Positions 60,343 through 64,000 of a stretch of DNA of 64,000 nucleotides are shown here, one piece after another. Source of the DNA: Paenibacillus sp. EZ-K15 (GTDB taxonomy: Bacteria > Bacillota > Bacilli > Paenibacillales > Paenibacillaceae). The position numbers and the translations under genes are program-made. The stretch is taken from NCBI RefSeq assembly GCF_002573715.1, contig NZ_PDHM01000018.1:208000-271999 (forward strand). The letters are read 5' to 3'. The notes below the pieces were generated by a model. It was not told the origin of the DNA. It made no database searches and saw only the letters and a program-made list of their open reading frames with translations. The number at the start of each line of letters is the position of its first letter. Positions within the stretch are counted from its first letter, which is position 1.

Positions 60343-61596
60343 CAAGCCCTGCGGTTTCTTGAAATTCACTCGGTATGAATTCCCTCCGGTATCGTCTTCC
60401 TTCGCCTCCGGCTTCACGGCGAATAATGTGAGCAGGCCACCTACAGCCGCAACGGCTGCCAACGTGCCGAACAGCACCCAATGATTCGCCCCGAGCAGCA
60501 GTGAAACAACTGGCGGACCGAGCGATACGCCGATAAAACGCATACTGCTGTACAGAGAAGTAATGGTACCGCGCTGCTCCTTCTCTATACCTTCCGTTAG
60601 CAGCGTGTCCATGCATGGCAATACCATCCCGATCCCTATGCCGCCAAGCGTCATCATACCAACTACAAAATATATCTGTGCGCTAAATCCGGTGACGATC
60701 AGGGAAGCCGTCAGAATGGCCATACCCGCGAAACCGGTCCACTTTTTAGCCGCTTTATTTTTGCCCGTGAATTTACCGGCTAAATAGGAAGACAGACATA
60801 ACAAAGCCAGCGGAATCGCAAGCACCAGCCCTTTCACCACACCGTGTAAATGGTAAGTGCTCTCAAGCGTCTCCGACAAATAGAAAAGCACGCCGAACAC
60901 ACCAAACATCGCAATGCCGCCGATGGCAAATATCGCGTACAGCCATCTTCCCTTCTCGTGCAAAACCTGCTTGGTTGTTTTCAAAAACTCGCGAATGGAT
61001 TGTTTATCGTTATGGTTTGACTTTGGCGTCTTCACAAGAAAAATAACAAGCACGATAGAGATCAGGCACAGAACTGGAATAGCTATAAAGGGCAAGAACC
61101 AGATAAAACTTCCAAGCAGGGCTCCCAGTATTGGACTGACTACCTTGCCAAACGTATTGGAGGTTTCGATAATACCCAAACTCTTACTAACCTCTTCTTC
61201 CTCTTTAAACATGTCACCGACAAGCGGAATGACAATGGGGAATGCCCCGGCAGCACCAATTCCCTGCAGAAACCGACCCGCCAAAATAACGTAATATGCC
61301 GCTGTCCCACTCAGCATCCAAGCTGCTACAGCCGAGACTGCTCCGCCTAACGCCGCAATAATTAAGCTTGGGATGATGATCTTCTTTCGTCCATACCGAT
61401 CCGATAAATAACCGGCAATCGGAATCAGTAAGATGGCTACAACAGCATATACCGTTATAAGCATACTGACTTTGAAGGAACTGATCCCCAGAGCTTTTGA
61501 AATCTGCGGCAAAATGGGAATCAGCATGGAATTTCCCAACGTCATGATAAGTGGTATGGATGCAAGGGCAACCAGATCCCATTTTTTGTTTTCCAT
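60316..61596 (-). CDS. MFS transporter, DHA1-type multidrug or metabolite exporter
   Basis: 426 residues from ATG 61596 (AAGGTGG site). Twelve helices. Motif A reads GYLSDRYGRKKIIIPSL near residue 63, and motif C region AGAFPIVIPLVGDMFKEEE follows; the second half begins near LYAIFAIGGIAMFGVFGVLF. This layout is close to B. subtilis YmfD (bacillibactin exporter) and other DHA1 pumps, but the substrate is not known. Basic tail KKPQGLKKKGLVHK is encoded inside the terminator of the opposite operon. Confidence 0.9.
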   Translation of the reverse strand: MENKKWDLVALASIPLIMTLGNSMLIPILPQISKALGISSFKVSMLITVYAVVAILLIPIAGYLSDRYGRKKIIIPSLIIAALGGAVSAVAAWMLSGTAAYYVILAGRFLQGIGAAGAFPIVIPLVGDMFKEEEEVSKSLGIIETSNTFGKVVSPILGALLGSFIWFLPFIAIPVLCLISIVLVIFLVKTPKSNHNDKQSIREFLKTTKQVLHEKGRWLYAIFAIGGIAMFGVFGVLFYLSETLESTYHLHGVVKGLVLAIPLALLCLSSYLAGKFTGKNKAAKKWTGFAGMAILTASLIVTGFSAQIYFVVGMMTLGGIGIGMVLPCMDTLLTEGIEKEQRGTITSLYSSMRFIGVSLGPPVVSLLLGANHWVLFGTLAAVAAVGGLLTLFAVKPEAKEDDTGGNSYRVNFKKPQGLKKKGLVHK

Positions 61597-61706
61597 GAGA
61601 GAAAGACCACCTTTGCGTTATCTGTCATCCATATTGTAGGTTCTTTTACCCGGAATATGCATGATTGCAAGGTGGCCGATTTTTCCCATATGCAATTTTT
61701 CCTTAT

Positions 61707-63416
61707 TTATACTTTAAAGCCGGACATCAACTGCCGCAGCTTGCTGGACATTACGTTCAAATCCTCAACGGAATTTGTAATTTCCTCCATAGAAGCCAGC
61801 TGCTCTTCCGTGGCTGCACTGACGCTTTGGGTTCCACCTGCCGTTGTCTCCGTGACCTCCTGAATTCTGCGGATTGCATGAACAAGCTCTCCTGCTCCGG
61901 AATCCATCTGTTTAGTTGCAACAGTGACACTCTGAATTTGTTCGTTCAATTCGCCGACGGATTGTTCAATGTCCTTAAAGGCTCTCTCGGCTCCTTGTGC
62001 CACGTCCATGCCCTCGGTCACTTCGCGGGTGCCCTGCTCCATGACGCCGGCCAAATCAACAATATCCTGCTGAAGCTCATGGACGAATTGTCTGATTTCG
62101 ACGGAAGAGTTTGAGGCCTGATCAGCCAATTTTCGGACCTCAGCCGCTACAACCGCAAAACCTCTGCCATGCTCGCCTGCCCGAGCGGCCTCAATGGAGG
62201 CATTCAAGGCAAGCAGTGATGTCTGCTCTGCAATTTCGATTATGATCTGTCCCATCGCTCCAATGTTGGAGGCCTTTTCGCCGAGCGCCCGCACCGATTG
62301 CGCAGATTGATCCACACTGGTGCGTATGCCTTCCATCTGAGCCAGCGTATGTATAAGTGCCTGTTCCCCTTCAGCCGCAAGTTGGTTCGTCGTTGCTGCC
62401 AATCCCGAGACGTCTTGGGCGGCATGCGCGATATGTTTCATGCCTTCCGCCATGTCCGTTACCGTAGCTGTCGTTTCCTCCGTATCCTGAAGCTGGTTTT
62501 CTACCCCGGCCGCCAGCTCTTCCATAATCCCAGAGGTTTGCTGAGAAGCTTGACGGATTTCCTCGGTCGTGGAGTGCAGCGTCGAAGCTGCGACACCAAC
62601 TTTGCCAGCCGTATCCTGCACCTGTACGACAAGCACCCTGAATCCATCAACCAGTTTATTGTAGGCGTCGGCTACCGCCCTGATCTCATCTTTCGTAGTA
62701 ATCTGTAATCGGGTAACCAGATCACCACCGCCCTCGGCAATCTTCAAGAGTTGTTCGCTCATCTGATTCAAAGGTCGAATCGAGCGAATAAGAAGATATC
62801 CTTGTATCGCAAAATAAACGATACCTGCAATACCGATCAACATGATCACCATGTTCTGAAATCTGCTGCTGTCCGCAATCTGGTCAGCCTGCTTAGCCAA
62901 GTCTTCATTTTTATGCACCGTAAATTGGGCGATAAGCGTACTGAAGGAATTGCGCACTTCCCGTTCCTTGCTAAACGCAGCCTCATATACCCGGAACGGT
63001 ACAGCCTTGTAAAAACCGGTGTCATACCCTAATTTGTTTAACACCTCAGTCACGGCCTCGGTGTATATGACATACCCGGTTTCGATCTCGTTAAATACCT
63101 TTTGGTCTTCCTCAGCCGTCATCAAGCCTTTGGTTTCAGCCATAAGTTTGGCAACGGACTCCTGTTTCGCTTTCAATGAATCTGCAAAGGTCGAATCCCC
63201 GGTCAATAAGTAGCCCCGCTCATCATTAGAGACACCCGTCAATAGGGTCTCCAATTGCGTCAGGTTATAAATGACCTTCTGATCCACTTCAATAATTTCG
63301 CTGAACCTCTTCTCCGTCATGTTCGAAGTGATGAACGCGATGATTACGATAACCACCGTAACCGTTGCAAGAATCGTAGACGAAAGAATTAATTTTGTTT
63401 TTATCTGCATCCGCAA
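61707..63416 (-). CDS. Methyl-accepting chemotaxis protein with CHASE3-like sensor
   Basis: 569 residues from TTG 63416, eight bases after AAAGG (ATG 63410 is the alternative). Helix 1 (about 8-28), an extracellular helical sensor of about 150 residues with the CHASE3 mark LLTGVSNDERGYLLTGD, helix 2 (about 190-212), HAMP (about 212-265), and a signalling domain with the conserved hairpin tip EIAEQTSLLALNASIEAARA near 400, followed by GFAVVAAEVRKLAD. It controls CheA and flagellar rotation. Ligand unknown. Upstream, GCCGAGTC on the minus strand is a weak sigma-D-like -10. Confidence 0.93.
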   Translation of the reverse strand: MRMQIKTKLILSSTILATVTVVIVIIAFITSNMTEKRFSEIIEVDQKVIYNLTQLETLLTGVSNDERGYLLTGDSTFADSLKAKQESVAKLMAETKGLMTAEEDQKVFNEIETGYVIYTEAVTEVLNKLGYDTGFYKAVPFRVYEAAFSKEREVRNSFSTLIAQFTVHKNEDLAKQADQIADSSRFQNMVIMLIGIAGIVYFAIQGYLLIRSIRPLNQMSEQLLKIAEGGGDLVTRLQITTKDEIRAVADAYNKLVDGFRVLVVQVQDTAGKVGVAASTLHSTTEEIRQASQQTSGIMEELAAGVENQLQDTEETTATVTDMAEGMKHIAHAAQDVSGLAATTNQLAAEGEQALIHTLAQMEGIRTSVDQSAQSVRALGEKASNIGAMGQIIIEIAEQTSLLALNASIEAARAGEHGRGFAVVAAEVRKLADQASNSSVEIRQFVHELQQDIVDLAGVMEQGTREVTEGMDVAQGAERAFKDIEQSVGELNEQIQSVTVATKQMDSGAGELVHAIRRIQEVTETTAGGTQSVSAATEEQLASMEEITNSVEDLNVMSSKLRQLMSGFKV

Positions 63417-63675
63417 GCACCCGACCTTTGATATAAGTAATAGACCCCCAATCCTTTTTTCGTCAAATTTGTGTCCAAAATGAATAGACTCGGCGGTCGA
63501 GAAAGCACTTATCCCGAAAATTATTGAAAAAAATTATTAATCACCGGTCAAATCATGATAAATATTGGATAACTCCCTCCTTATGGTATAACGTATATTC
63601 CCTAGATCTCCCTAAATTCATTTCCGTTTTTTTCCTCTGCTCTGAAACATGGTTTGGTTTTCATATATCAATCAT

Positions 63676-63716
63676 GAAAAAAAGGCCTGCCTGAGCCGTT
63701 GCTCAGACAGACCTTT
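63676..63716 (-). terminator. Intrinsic terminator after the helicase gene
   Basis: On the minus strand AAAGGTCTGTCTGAGC pairs with GCTCAGGCAGGCCTTT, then seven T residues. The gap 63417-63675 holds only the upstream region of the chemoreceptor gene. Confidence 0.85.
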
Positions 63717-63722
63717 ACTCAT

Positions 63723-64000
63723 TTAATCTTGATCCGGTATAAAGTGGCTTTTTTTCCCGATATGATACACATGAAGTTTGTGCATGGCACGCGTACATGC
63801 GGTGTAGAACAGCTTGCGGTCGCTTTCGCGATGGTACACATCCTCAGAGCCGTTGTATATGATCACCGCGTCGAATTCCACGCCTTTGGCCAGATACGCA
63901 GGAACGACAAGCGTTCCTTTCTCAAAAGCAGGCGTCGTTTTGGCAATTAATCGCGTAGGTATATCTGCTGACAGCTGCTCGTGTACGCGTCTGCTCTCCT
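63723..64000 (-). CDS. helD: HelD-type UvrD/Rep-like helicase, C-terminal end (partial)
   Basis: The last 91 residues of a protein whose start lies beyond the right edge. FEKGTLVVPAYLAKGVEFDA, VIIYNG and KLFYTACTRAMHKLHVYHIG are the motif V-VI region of superfamily 1A; the VVPAYLAKGxEFDAV wording is that of HelD, which binds RNA polymerase and recycles stalled complexes in Bacillota. TAA ends at 63723, followed by a strong terminator. Assignment to HelD rather than UvrD or PcrA rests on this short region. Confidence 0.8.
   Translation of the reverse strand, partial: ESRRVHEQLSADIPTRLIAKTTPAFEKGTLVVPAYLAKGVEFDAVIIYNGSEDVYHRESDRKLFYTACTRAMHKLHVYHIGKKSHFIPDQD

Overview
The window is a chromosomal segment of a Gram-positive, endospore-forming bacterium, most likely Paenibacillus. 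The evidence is an LplA/LplB/LplC-type sugar importer, the Bacillales order ylxM-ffh-rpsP-khpA-rimM-trmD-rplS-lepB-rbgA-rnhB-ylqG-ylqH, the order fapR-plsX-fabH-fabD-fabG-acpP-fabF-rnc-smc-ftsY, the ylbM/ylbL/ylbJ/coaD/rsmD block, spore-type genes (ylbJ, YjcZ family, a BclA-like collagen protein) and strong AGGAGG ribosome binding sites. Gene starts were chosen mainly from these sites; many are GTG or TTG.

Layout. 1-2974 (minus): the end of a carbohydrate ABC importer operon (lipoprotein and two permeases). 3219-5609 (plus): YifB/ComM-like AAA protein with its own promoter and a leader hairpin, a GNAT gene and the tail of a dead VOC gene. 5709-18659 (minus): translation and secretion housekeeping genes read from ylxM to yraN. 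Between trmD and rplS this conserved block is split by an 835-residue collagen-like protein and a 47-residue ORF. 18798-24692: hemolysin III, UDP-GlcNAc 2-epimerase, then a divergent plus-strand cluster of two glycosyltransferases, a pyruvyltransferase-like protein and two small beta-barrel-like proteins, read here as a probable spore-surface polysaccharide locus. 24785-37319 (minus): ftsY, smc, rnc, the fatty-acid and phospholipid genes with FapR and its operator, rpmF and yceD. 37517-42237: ylbM, ylbL, ylbJ, coaD, rsmD packed with overlapping ends. Upstream of rsmD, 42385-42540 is a chain of hairpins ending in a plus-strand terminator, a candidate sporulation sRNA of the CsfG/ylbH-element type.

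42671-51536 holds accessory genes: a small membrane protein, a secreted RCC1-like/copper-amine-oxidase-like protein, YjcZ, an HTH protein, a TPR protein, a GDSL esterase, GNAT, MarR, rpiA, a macrodomain protein and TraX. 51765-58211 (minus) looks like an oligosaccharide utilisation locus: a large GH94-superfamily phosphorylase behind a perfect 22-bp palindrome, a LacI regulator, an MFS sugar transporter and a glycerophosphodiesterase. 58355-60131 is a MarR-MFS efflux operon with a clear promoter and operator. The window ends with another MFS exporter, a chemoreceptor and the C-terminus of a HelD-type helicase.

No rRNA, tRNA, CRISPR array, prophage or complete insertion sequence was seen. The least ordinary elements are the collagen gene inside the ribosomal block, the sRNA candidate, the FliK/FlhB-like pair outside any flagellar operon, and the regulatory palindromes.
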